Positions 1 to 5,264 of a stretch of 6,191 bases of DNA are shown in pieces (position 1 is the stretch's first letter; every line of letters begins with the position of its first letter). The stretch is from assembly GCA_964485695.1 (NCBI GenBank), contig CAZAKZ010000240.1, forward strand, positions 1 through 6,191, in the 5' to 3' direction. This DNA is from CAZAKZ01 sp964485695 (GTDB lineage Bacteria > Planctomycetota > JAFGQW01). A model generated the notes under the pieces. It did not search any database, had not been told where the DNA came from, and saw only the letters and a program-made list of their open reading frames with translations. A program made the translations under genes and the position numbers.

Positions 1-62
1 AAGACAATGTGTTACGCAAAATAAGTTAACAAAAAATGAGGGGATCCCTCAGGGGATTCCCC
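1..62. mobile_element. Possible end of an insertion element (mostly outside the window)
   Basis: Bases 1-37 are very AT-rich (about a quarter G+C) and abut the GC-rich reading frame of the truncated ligase gene. Within 62 bases lie TGTTA/TAACA (10-14 and 27-31) enclosing the palindrome GTTAAC (25-30), the inverted repeat TGAGGG-GAT-CCCTCA (37-51), and GGGG-ATT-CCCC (52-62). Such clustered repeats at a sharp composition boundary, exactly where a conserved protein loses its homology, fit the terminal region of an insertion sequence extending leftward. No transposase is in view, no target duplication can be checked, and the family cannot be assigned. A deletion or other rearrangement junction is the alternative. 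Confidence 0.35.
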
Positions 63-752
63 GGTGGTGAAGACCGCCTCGAGGCCCACGTCGTACCCCT
101 CGCTCTCCAGCAGCTGGGCGAACATGTGGAGGCCGGAGGGAGGGCCCTTCAGGAAGGCGATGCGATGGCGCTCCAGGGCCCGGACAAAGGCCTCCAGGTT
201 CTCCAGGGAAAGCCGGGCCGCGTTCAGGTCAAGCTTCCGGGTCAAGCGGGAATAGCGCACGTCGGCATTCAGGTCGGTGTCGAGGAAAGCGTGGAGCCCC
301 AGCTCGGCAAAAGGCCTGCCGAGGCGGTATCCCCCCCAGGACCAGTAGCGCCAGTAGTAGCAGAACTCCAGCACGTTGGCATGCCTGTCCAGGTAAAACT
401 CCACGGGCTCGCCCGAGGTGCCCGAGGTCCTCTGGCGGACGGGGCGGTATCTTCCCATGTTCCTGGCCGTGAGTCGCGCCCCGTTCTCCCGCACCGTTTC
501 CTTTGTCAGGGGGGGGATTTTGTCCAGATCTTCCGGGCCCTTGATGTCTTCGGGACGGAGCTTCAACCGGTCGAAGAGTTCCCTGTAATAGGGAACGGTC
601 TCGTAGGCGTGGCGCAGGATCTCCTCGAGCTTCCGGCGCTGGTAGGCCTCCAGTTTCTCCCTTTCGTACCACTGGCTCTCCTCCAGGAATCTGTGGAATC
701 GGAGGAGGCGCAGGGGATAGAAGAAGTTCTTTGCTTTGAAGTCGACAGACAT
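12..752 (-). CDS. 3'-truncated PaaK/CapK-like adenylate-forming enzyme
   Basis: The 246-residue product resembles the N-terminal half of phenylacetate-CoA ligase-like proteins (PaaK/CapK branch of the ANL superfamily). These activate carboxylic acids as acyl-adenylates, and the CapK-like members are common in capsule and exopolysaccharide loci. Supporting features are the N-terminal helical region with 'LRHAYETVPYYRELF' (46-60), the 'IPPLTKETVREN' segment (79-90), the nucleotide-binding loop TSGTSGEP (109-116), and 'VFTTGE' (227-232), after which family members normally continue. Relatives are usually 400-450 residues. Here homology stops at about residue 232-237, and the last residues (HFLLTYFA) come from AT-rich foreign-looking DNA. 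The adenylate-binding and C-terminal lid parts are therefore missing, so the product is probably inactive, a pseudogene in function. The ATG at 750-752 has only a weak GGAA ribosome site, but an extended -10 promoter lies about 50 bases upstream. The gene is divergent from the glycosyltransferase. Confidence 0.85.
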   Translation of the reverse strand: MSVDFKAKNFFYPLRLLRFHRFLEESQWYEREKLEAYQRRKLEEILRHAYETVPYYRELFDRLKLRPEDIKGPEDLDKIPPLTKETVRENGARLTARNMGRYRPVRQRTSGTSGEPVEFYLDRHANVLEFCYYWRYWSWGGYRLGRPFAELGLHAFLDTDLNADVRYSRLTRKLDLNAARLSLENLEAFVRALERHRIAFLKGPPSGLHMFAQLLESEGYDVGLEAVFTTGESPEGSPHFLLTYFA

Positions 753-795
753 CGTTCCATGACAGGCTGCCTGGGCCCAAGGAATTCTCTTACGT

Positions 796-811
796 GAGAT
801 CCATTATAGCA
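796..811 (-). promoter_or_regulatory. Extended -10 promoter for the truncated ligase gene
   Basis: Read leftward, bases 811-803 give TGCTATAAT: a consensus -10 hexamer (803-808) preceded by the TGn extension (809-811). No good -35 hexamer lies 16-18 bases upstream; TTGAAA occurs but is only 12 bases away. Extended -10 promoters tolerate a missing -35. Transcription would start near 796, giving a leader of about 44 bases before the ATG at 752. Confidence 0.6.
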
Positions 812-997
812 TATGTAATTTTTCAAGATCGCACTTCTTTCAGGAGCGTTCCTGATGCCCTTTCTCTTTTTCTCATTGCTGTAGACCTCATCCTCAATTG
901 CGGGCTGATTCTCCAGTCAGTACCTCCGTCATGGCTTCGCGTTGATTGAATCGATGCACTGGAATCCACAGGAACTCTCGAGGACAAGACCTGGAAC

Positions 998-1026
998 TTG
1001 CTGTGAGAGACAAAAGGCAGTATCAT
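998..1026 (+). promoter_or_regulatory. Candidate sigma70-type promoter for the glycosyltransferase gene
   Basis: TTGCTG (998-1003; three of six -35 consensus bases) is separated by exactly 17 bases from TATCAT (1021-1026; five of six -10 bases). Transcription would begin near 1033, leaving a leader of about 40 bases that contains the AGAAGG ribosome site. Placement is good, but the -35 is weak. Confidence 0.4.
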
Positions 1027-1060
1027 GGATGCCAGCCCGACCTTTTCCGATAAGAGCCAA

Positions 1061-1066
1061 AGAAGG
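1061..1066 (+). promoter_or_regulatory. Ribosome binding site that sets the glycosyltransferase start
   Basis: AGAAGG (1061-1066) lies 8 bases before the GTG at 1075. It overlaps the first in-frame GTG at 1066, which would leave no spacing. A stop codon (TAA, 1051-1053) in the same frame rules out any longer protein. The usable starts are therefore GTG codons, with 1075 best placed and 1078 second. Confidence 0.5.
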
Positions 1067-1074
1067 TGCTGCAG

Positions 1075-2016
1075 GTGGTGGAATACAGCATCATCATCCC
1101 GACCAGGAACCGCCCGGAAGCGCTGGCGCATTGCCTGACAAGCCTGACAGGCCTCGACTTCCCTGAGGATGCCTGGGAAGTCATCGTCGTGGATGACGGG
1201 GGAACGGATTCGTTTTCAGCAGTTACCGCCGACCTCAGACAGTCCTTACCACTACGCCCCCTCCAGATTGAGCACGCCGGGCCGGCGGCAGCGCGAAACG
1301 CCGGCGCCCGGATTGCACGTGGCGACTATCTGGCCTTCACGGACGACGACTGCCGTGTGCCTCCAGGCTGGCTGAAAGACTTCGTCCAGGCATTTTCCGG
1401 CGAGGGTCCCCCGGCAGCCGTCGGGGGTCGTCCGGTGACGCCCTTTTCGGACAGTCCGGCCGGTAAGGGGTGGCAGTACCTCACCGACTTCTTGTTCGAT
1501 TTCTTGAAGGACGAGCACGGGAATCCTCTGTTGCTTCTATCCAACAACGTGGCCTATCGCCGTTCCGTATTCATGTCCCTCGGGGGCTTTGATGAGAGTT
1601 TTCCCCTGGCTGCAGGAGAAGACCTGGACCTGAGCTACCGCCTTGTCAACAGCGGTTATCGCCAGTGTTTCCACCCGGATCTGTGTGTGCAGCACTGGCA
1701 TCCTGTCACGGCCTGGGGCCACCTGGTCCAGCAGTTCCGGTACGGTTGCGGTAGTTACTATTTCCAGAAGGCACAGCAAAAACTCCTGGCGGACAATCAT
1801 GGGAACCAGCAGCACCCGAAAAGCTTCAACCGAATCCTTTTCCTCTCACTCCTGCGCTCCCGGCTGCCCTTGATCGGCCGTGCCATGATCGTTGGCGGTC
1901 AGATCACCTATCAGCTGGGACACTATTATGAGACTGTTCGTGTCCTTTGTGCAGGCCCGAGGCGTTCAAGAAAGAACACCGATCAGGCGGAACAGGATCG
2001 AAGCCCCGACGGATAG
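1075..2016 (+). CDS. Family 2 (GT-A) glycosyltransferase
   Basis: The predicted protein has 313 residues and would transfer a sugar from a nucleotide-sugar donor to a glycan or lipid-linked acceptor at the cytoplasmic side of the membrane. Counting from the GTG at 1075, the GT2 signatures appear in order: 'YSIIIPTRNRPEAL' (4-17) opening the Rossmann-like fold; 'VIVVDDGGTD' (36-45) for nucleotide binding; 'GPAAARNAGARIARGDYLAF' (69-88); the metal-binding DxD-type 'TDDDC' (89-93); 'SNNVAYRRSVF' (156-166) with 'GGFDE' (170-174) in the acceptor region; and 'GEDLDLSYRL' (181-190), the ED motif carrying the likely catalytic base. The C-terminus is partly hydrophobic and basic (about 253-290), perhaps membrane-associated, without a clear transmembrane helix. 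Length is normal for soluble GT2 enzymes. Specificity cannot be read. It is divergent from a CapK-like fragment, which suggests a surface-polysaccharide locus. All candidate starts are GTG. Confidence 0.9.
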   Translation: MVEYSIIIPTRNRPEALAHCLTSLTGLDFPEDAWEVIVVDDGGTDSFSAVTADLRQSLPLRPLQIEHAGPAAARNAGARIARGDYLAFTDDDCRVPPGWLKDFVQAFSGEGPPAAVGGRPVTPFSDSPAGKGWQYLTDFLFDFLKDEHGNPLLLLSNNVAYRRSVFMSLGGFDESFPLAAGEDLDLSYRLVNSGYRQCFHPDLCVQHWHPVTAWGHLVQQFRYGCGSYYFQKAQQKLLADNHGNQQHPKSFNRILFLSLLRSRLPLIGRAMIVGGQITYQLGHYYETVRVLCAGPRRSRKNTDQAEQDRSPDG

Positions 2017-2020
2017 GGCC

Positions 2021-2048
2021 ACCGACAGGTTCCCTTTTTCTGTCGGGT
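2021..2048 (+). terminator. Stem-loop after the glycosyltransferase
   Basis: CCGACAG (2022-2028) pairs perfectly with CTGTCGG (2040-2046), and one bulged G lets the stem continue toward CAC/GTG. The 11-base loop contains the T-run, and no T-tract follows the stem, so this is not a classical intrinsic terminator. It starts five bases after the stop codon. It could stabilise the 3' end, assist termination or form a leader structure for the next gene. Confidence 0.4.
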
Positions 2049-2130
2049 GTTGTAAAATCTGAGATCGAATCCCCCGACGACCACCGTTATCCAGCCGTTC
2101 CGGGGATTGATGAACCCTATTCGACCTGGA

Positions 2131-2136
2131 AGGGAG
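2131..2136 (+). promoter_or_regulatory. Ribosome binding site favouring the second ATG of the propeller gene
   Basis: AGGGAG (2131-2136) is one base from the ATG at 2138 but 7 bases from the in-frame ATG at 2144. The latter spacing is near ideal, so translation probably starts at 2144, two codons later than the longest frame. Confidence 0.6.
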
Positions 2137-2143
2137 AATGACC

Positions 2144-3796
2144 ATGCGCGGAATCACTCTGACCGTCTTGCTCCTGGTGCTGGCCGCTACCGCTGCAGCA
2201 CAGTCCCTGCTCTACTCGGGATCCCTCCGTGGCTTTCATACCAGCGTGGGGCCACGTATGATCGTACGCGACAAGGCAGGCAACCTCTTCACGCTTTATC
2301 GCGATCGACTCAATCCACCGTCCACCGAGTGGCGGCTGGGCATCGCGCAAAGCACGGACGGTGGCAAGAACTGGAATCTCCTCTGGCAGACCGGTTTCGA
2401 TTCCAATCCGGCAGGAGAGTACGGCAACGTGCCCGGGTCCCTGGCCATCGACAGCCAGGAGAACCTGCACGTCACCTGGTGCCACAACAAGGTCAACTAC
2501 CGGTCCTCGGACATCCGCTACGTCCGCTGGGACAAGGCCACCAAGACCTGGAGCCAGGAAGTGCAGATGGTGGCCAACGGCTACGGGCGGACCACATCCG
2601 CGCTGGCCGTGGACTCCAAGGACTACGTGTGGATGGTCCACAGCACCTCCAGTTCCTGGCGCTGCATCATGAGCCGGTCGGACAAGCCCTTCGCCTCGGA
2701 CCTGAAGTTCACGCCCACCAACCCCGCGTTCTCCTCGTCCAACTGCCAGCACACCGCCCTGGTGGTGGACGCGCTGGACCGGATCCACGTCTCGTTCTAC
2801 GCCACCTCCAACGGCGCCACCGTGCACCACATGTGGATGGACCCGGGGGCCGCCTCGCCGAAGTGGAGCACGGCCGCGCCCATGGGCAACAACAACGCCC
2901 AGGCCGACTACTATTCGAGCATGGCCGCCGACGGACTGGGCAACGTCTACATCGTCTACGGCGTTGACGTGCAGTCCACCAAGACCGCCGATCCCTACTG
3001 GGAACTTCGCAAGTGGGACGGCCAGACCCAGACCTGGTCGAATCCGGTCCCCATCTACAAGACCACCCGCGCCCAGTACAAGCCGGGCGGCAAGGACAAC
3101 GACGGCCGTGTCATAGGCCTGGCCTGCGACGAGTCCACGGGCGAGGTCTACTTCACCTACCGCGATTTCGATACCGGACAGTTCTTCCTCGGCCGCTGGC
3201 ACGACAAGGACGCGGCCCCCACCACCTACGCGAAGCTGACGACGACCGGCACACTCCCGCCCAATTCACTCAATTACATGATCTACCCCAACTTCCGCGG
3301 CACGCTCTACCCGGCGTTCAACCGCACCTCCATCGGGCTGGATCTGATCTACTGCGTGGGCGACCAGACGGCCACCACGCCCAATTACCGCTTCTGGTAC
3401 GAACCGTTTCCCATCGGTTCGCTGATGAGCGTCGGAATACCCACGATCGGCACGGCCTACCCCCTCGACCTGACCGCACTCAAGGACGGGGGCAAGGCCT
3501 ATGTACTCGCCTTCAGCCTGACCGGCCTCCAGCCCGGACTCCCCATCGACCGCCGGTTCATCCCCCTCGTACCGGACAACCTCTTCATCACCACCGCGGC
3601 CAACAAGCTGCCATCCATCTTTCAGAACTTCTCCGGCTTCCTGACCGCGTCCGGCACGGCCCGGGCCACCTTCAACATCCCCAGCGTGCCGGCGCTCGTG
3701 AGCCTGCCCGTCTACGCAGCCTTTGCCACTTATCCGGGCGGCCCCTCCGGGGTGAACGTGATCTCCAATCCCTTCACCTTCACAATCACAAAGTGA
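2144..3796 (+). CDS. Secreted beta-propeller protein (BNR/sialidase-like) with planctomycete-type C-terminal domain
   Basis: The product has 550 residues counted from the ATG at 2144. Residues 1-19 form a signal peptide: a short basic start, a Leu/Val/Ala core and an AAA-Q cleavage site, so the protein is exported. A propeller occupies about 25-415. It has one Asp-box 'STDGGKNW' (70-77, pattern SxDxGxxW) and a strand motif of the type 'LAxDxxxxLHVxY' near 38-52, 99-112, 153-166, 205-218, 259-272 and 325-339, at 52-66 residue spacing. That suggests six or seven blades. Residues about 430-550 form a separate beta-rich module ('YPLDLTAL', 'GLPIDRRFIPL', 'VYAAFATYP', 'ISNPFTFTI') resembling C-terminal domains I recall from planctomycete exported proteins, perhaps for adhesion or surface retention. 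The usual sialidase arginine triad cannot be assigned, so enzymatic activity is unproven; glycan or protein binding is equally likely. The gene is markedly GC-rich, causing long antisense shadow frames. A strong stem-loop follows. Confidence 0.85.
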   Translation: MRGITLTVLLLVLAATAAAQSLLYSGSLRGFHTSVGPRMIVRDKAGNLFTLYRDRLNPPSTEWRLGIAQSTDGGKNWNLLWQTGFDSNPAGEYGNVPGSLAIDSQENLHVTWCHNKVNYRSSDIRYVRWDKATKTWSQEVQMVANGYGRTTSALAVDSKDYVWMVHSTSSSWRCIMSRSDKPFASDLKFTPTNPAFSSSNCQHTALVVDALDRIHVSFYATSNGATVHHMWMDPGAASPKWSTAAPMGNNNAQADYYSSMAADGLGNVYIVYGVDVQSTKTADPYWELRKWDGQTQTWSNPVPIYKTTRAQYKPGGKDNDGRVIGLACDESTGEVYFTYRDFDTGQFFLGRWHDKDAAPTTYAKLTTTGTLPPNSLNYMIYPNFRGTLYPAFNRTSIGLDLIYCVGDQTATTPNYRFWYEPFPIGSLMSVGIPTIGTAYPLDLTALKDGGKAYVLAFSLTGLQPGLPIDRRFIPLVPDNLFITTAANKLPSIFQNFSGFLTASGTARATFNIPSVPALVSLPVYAAFATYPGGPSGVNVISNPFTFTITK

Positions 3797-3815
3797 CGAG
3801 CTTCTCGCCGATACC

Positions 3816-3849
3816 GGGCCCTCCGACCGACTTCCGGGCCGGAGGGCCC
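3816..3849 (+). terminator. GC-rich stem-loop after the propeller gene
   Basis: GGGCCCTCCG (3816-3825) and CGGAGGGCCC (3840-3849) form a perfect 10-bp stem with a 14-base loop, starting 20 bases after the stop codon. There is no T-tract downstream, so termination would be atypical or factor-assisted; 3'-end protection of the mRNA is another option. It separates this gene from the following helical-protein gene. Confidence 0.6.
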
Positions 3850-3879
3850 TGACAGCTTGTGGATATGGGCACACATCCA

Positions 3880-3888
3880 TGGTAAATT
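3880..3888 (+). promoter_or_regulatory. Candidate extended -10 promoter for the helical-protein gene
   Basis: TGGTAAATT (3880-3888) is a TGn extension followed by a hexamer matching four of six -10 positions. TTGTGG (3857-3862) is 20 bases upstream, too far for a normal -35. The element lies just after the preceding stem-loop and about 60 bases before the ATG at 3949, a suitable place for a new transcript. Confidence 0.3.
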
Positions 3889-3948
3889 CTTGAACCGGAA
3901 TCTCGTCGACTCTGTATTCGAGTGGTTGTCTCCTGCCGGGGAAATCGA

Positions 3949-4815
3949 ATGGAAGATCGCATGAATTGGAACGCCGAGGACCTGAAAGAGCGTCTCGATG
4001 CCGTGCGCGATACGCTGGTCACCTTTCTCAAGGAAAGCAACCGCCTGGACCGCTACAAGCGCAGGGAGAGATGGCGTCTCATGCGCCAGTATATATGGCC
4101 CGGCGCCCCCGACGATTTCCGCCAGATGCTGGAATCGACGGTGGACTCCAATGCGGGTGCGCAGGCGATTCTCATGCACCTGGAGGAGCGCAAGCGCGAG
4201 ATCACCAGCGCCATAGAGCGCTACAATCACGGCATCCGGCGATACATGGAGCAGCAACTGGACAAGCCCGTCGCCCGATTCGAGGAGGAGGAGAAGGAAG
4301 AACTGCACCGCCGGCAGATCACCTTTGCCTGCGCACGCGATGAGCTGCTCCGGAAGAGCCGGTCGCTCCTTCCCGATTCTCCCCCCGAGATCGTCGGCGA
4401 GATCCTCTCCCTCAGGATCGCGATCCTTCCAGCCGGAGCCCGCGACCTGCTGTTCCGCGAGGTGGCGACGGCCCGGGCCGAGGAACTCTCTCGTGAGCGC
4501 GGGGGCATGGAGGAACGAGATACAGAACTCGAGGCCTTTTCCCTCGAGTGGAACCTCAGGATCCGGGACCGCTATTACGTCGCCCGCCTGCTTGCAGGAA
4601 CCTACGAAGAATCCCGCCGGCTGCTGCGCATCGATCTCATGTTCGATCTCATCGATCGCGAGTCCGAATCGGGGAAAGAGAAGCCCGGCGAGGAAGGAGA
4701 CCACCACCGACGGGTCGACATACTCCGGGACTGCATCCGCCAGGCCGTGGAATACCTGGAAGAGCTGTGGCCCTCTTCCCGGGGGGTCCACGAAAAGCTG
4801 CTCGCCCGCCTGTAG
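3949..4815 (+). CDS. Charged alpha-helical cytoplasmic protein of unknown function
   Basis: I do not recognise a family. The 288-residue product lacks a signal peptide and transmembrane segments and is rich in Glu, Arg, Leu and Asp, pointing to a soluble, almost entirely helical protein. A basic stretch lies at 33-46 (RLDRYKRRER...). A likely coiled coil runs about 73-122 and contains the acidic run 'FEEEEKEEL' (111-119). A proline-bearing turn 'LPDSPPE' (141-147) separates it from a second helical half. A hydrophilic linker 'SESGKEKPGEEGDHH' (238-252) precedes the last helices. Only two cysteines (128, 262) are present, and I see no catalytic motif. The ATG at 3949 has GGGGA seven bases after its GGGG core. 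A second in-frame ATG at 3961 has GGAAG at 5 bases and is equally plausible; a GTG at 3922 lacks a ribosome site. Codon use matches the GC-rich gene before it, so it is a real gene. It may have its own promoter. Scaffold or regulator roles are guesses. Confidence 0.75.
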   Translation: MEDRMNWNAEDLKERLDAVRDTLVTFLKESNRLDRYKRRERWRLMRQYIWPGAPDDFRQMLESTVDSNAGAQAILMHLEERKREITSAIERYNHGIRRYMEQQLDKPVARFEEEEKEELHRRQITFACARDELLRKSRSLLPDSPPEIVGEILSLRIAILPAGARDLLFREVATARAEELSRERGGMEERDTELEAFSLEWNLRIRDRYYVARLLAGTYEESRRLLRIDLMFDLIDRESESGKEKPGEEGDHHRRVDILRDCIRQAVEYLEELWPSSRGVHEKLLARL

Positions 4816-5264
4816 AGTGAGTAGGTGTGAATCCTCGGTTCATATTTCAGGTTGTACAAGAAGTGCGGGGTGGGCTCATCCCCTGGAATCTCCTCGTCCT
4901 GTCCGGGCAAAACCGTCAGGAGCCTCGAGAACCAAATGCCAAATCTCAAGGTTGTTCGAGGTTTGTGCATGTGTAAAGGACCCCCAAAAAACAGAGTGCG
5001 ACTGATCTCAGACTGATAATATTCCCGGCCCCTATCGCGCAAACTGTTTTGCTCTATGTCCGCTCTTGCCCAGATCCGCGACCTGGAAACGCCGGGAGAA
5101 CTTTTTGGGTGCCTCTTGGCGGAGAATCTGGCAGAATAGGTGGAACGTTGAGAGTTCGAGAGATCGCGGCCAGCGATCAGCCCCCTGATCGCATCGATTG
5201 TTCAATGGCAGCGTCAGTACGCTCACAGTTCAACCTGACCTGCACCTGGACATTTGAAGTTCCC
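4816..5264. other. Long intergenic region with a regulatory-looking 3' part
   Basis: This 449-base gap has no frame with family features. One frame (the one of the right-hand gene) is open from 4977 without a stop. Its residues before 5265 look unlike protein and would bury the signal peptide, so I treat it as non-coding. It contains the 8-bp palindrome TTGTACAA (4852-4859) and a weak hairpin around CCTG...CAGG (4898-4920). It also holds a poor -10-like GATAAT (5015-5020) without a -35, and the hairpin cluster at 5162-5192. There is no clear terminator for the upstream gene and no confident promoter for the downstream gene. Confidence 0.6.
5162..5192. promoter_or_regulatory. Mutually exclusive hairpins built on GATCGC/GCGATC repeats
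   Basis: Three copies of one six-base word alternate in orientation: GATCGC (5162-5167), GCGATC (5173-5178) and GATCGC (5187-5192). The first and second can form a 6-bp stem with a 5-base loop. The second and third form a perfect 8-bp stem, GCGATCAG/CTGATCGC, with a CCCC loop. The middle arm is shared, so only one hairpin can exist at a time. The cluster ends 72 bases before the ATG at 5265. It could be an attenuator-like leader switch or an operator for a dimeric regulator. Confidence 0.45.

Larger units (their letters stand above)
753..1074. other. Divergent intergenic region
   Basis: This 322-base stretch separates the divergent ligase fragment and the glycosyltransferase. It is less GC-rich than the flanking genes. 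It holds the leftward extended -10 promoter (796-811), a rightward promoter candidate (998-1026) and the glycosyltransferase ribosome site (1061-1066). A small hairpin CAGGA-GCGT-TCCTG (841-854) followed by a pyrimidine-rich run is too weak to call a terminator. Reading frames through it lack family features, codon bias and ribosome sites, so I see no gene. Confidence 0.6.

Noticed and set aside
36..797. 253-codon rightward open frame opposite the truncated ligase
   Set aside because: The leftward frame carries TSGTSGEP and other family motifs; this one is its shadow.
841..867. Small hairpin with a pyrimidine-rich tail as an intrinsic terminator
   Set aside because: The 5-bp stem is weak, the T-run is interrupted by cytosines, and no rightward transcript is expected to end here between divergent genes.
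823..1131. 102-codon leftward frame in the divergent intergenic region
   Set aside because: It overlaps the glycosyltransferase start and has no recognisable domain or convincing ribosome site. Its composition is not gene-like.
2030..2058. TAAAAT (2053-2058) as the -10 of a promoter for the propeller gene
   Set aside because: The -35 position holds TTCCCT and no TGn extension is present, so the match is too poor to call; transcription could equally continue from the upstream gene.
2117..3202. 361-codon leftward open frame across the propeller gene
   Set aside because: It lies opposite a protein with a signal peptide, Asp-box and blade repeats. Its own translation is low-complexity Gly/Val/Ala/Arg typical of the antisense of GC-rich codons.
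3730..4791. 353-codon leftward open frame opposite the helical-protein gene
   Set aside because: It spans the end of one gene, a stem-loop and most of another, with no motif or ribosome site. The rightward frame has a ribosome site and a plausible charged-helical composition.
4977..5264. Upstream extension of the right-hand gene, which is open back to 4977 with an ATG at 5205
   Set aside because: The extension would place 20 or more residues ahead of a clear signal peptide, has no ribosome site at 5205, and looks unlike protein.
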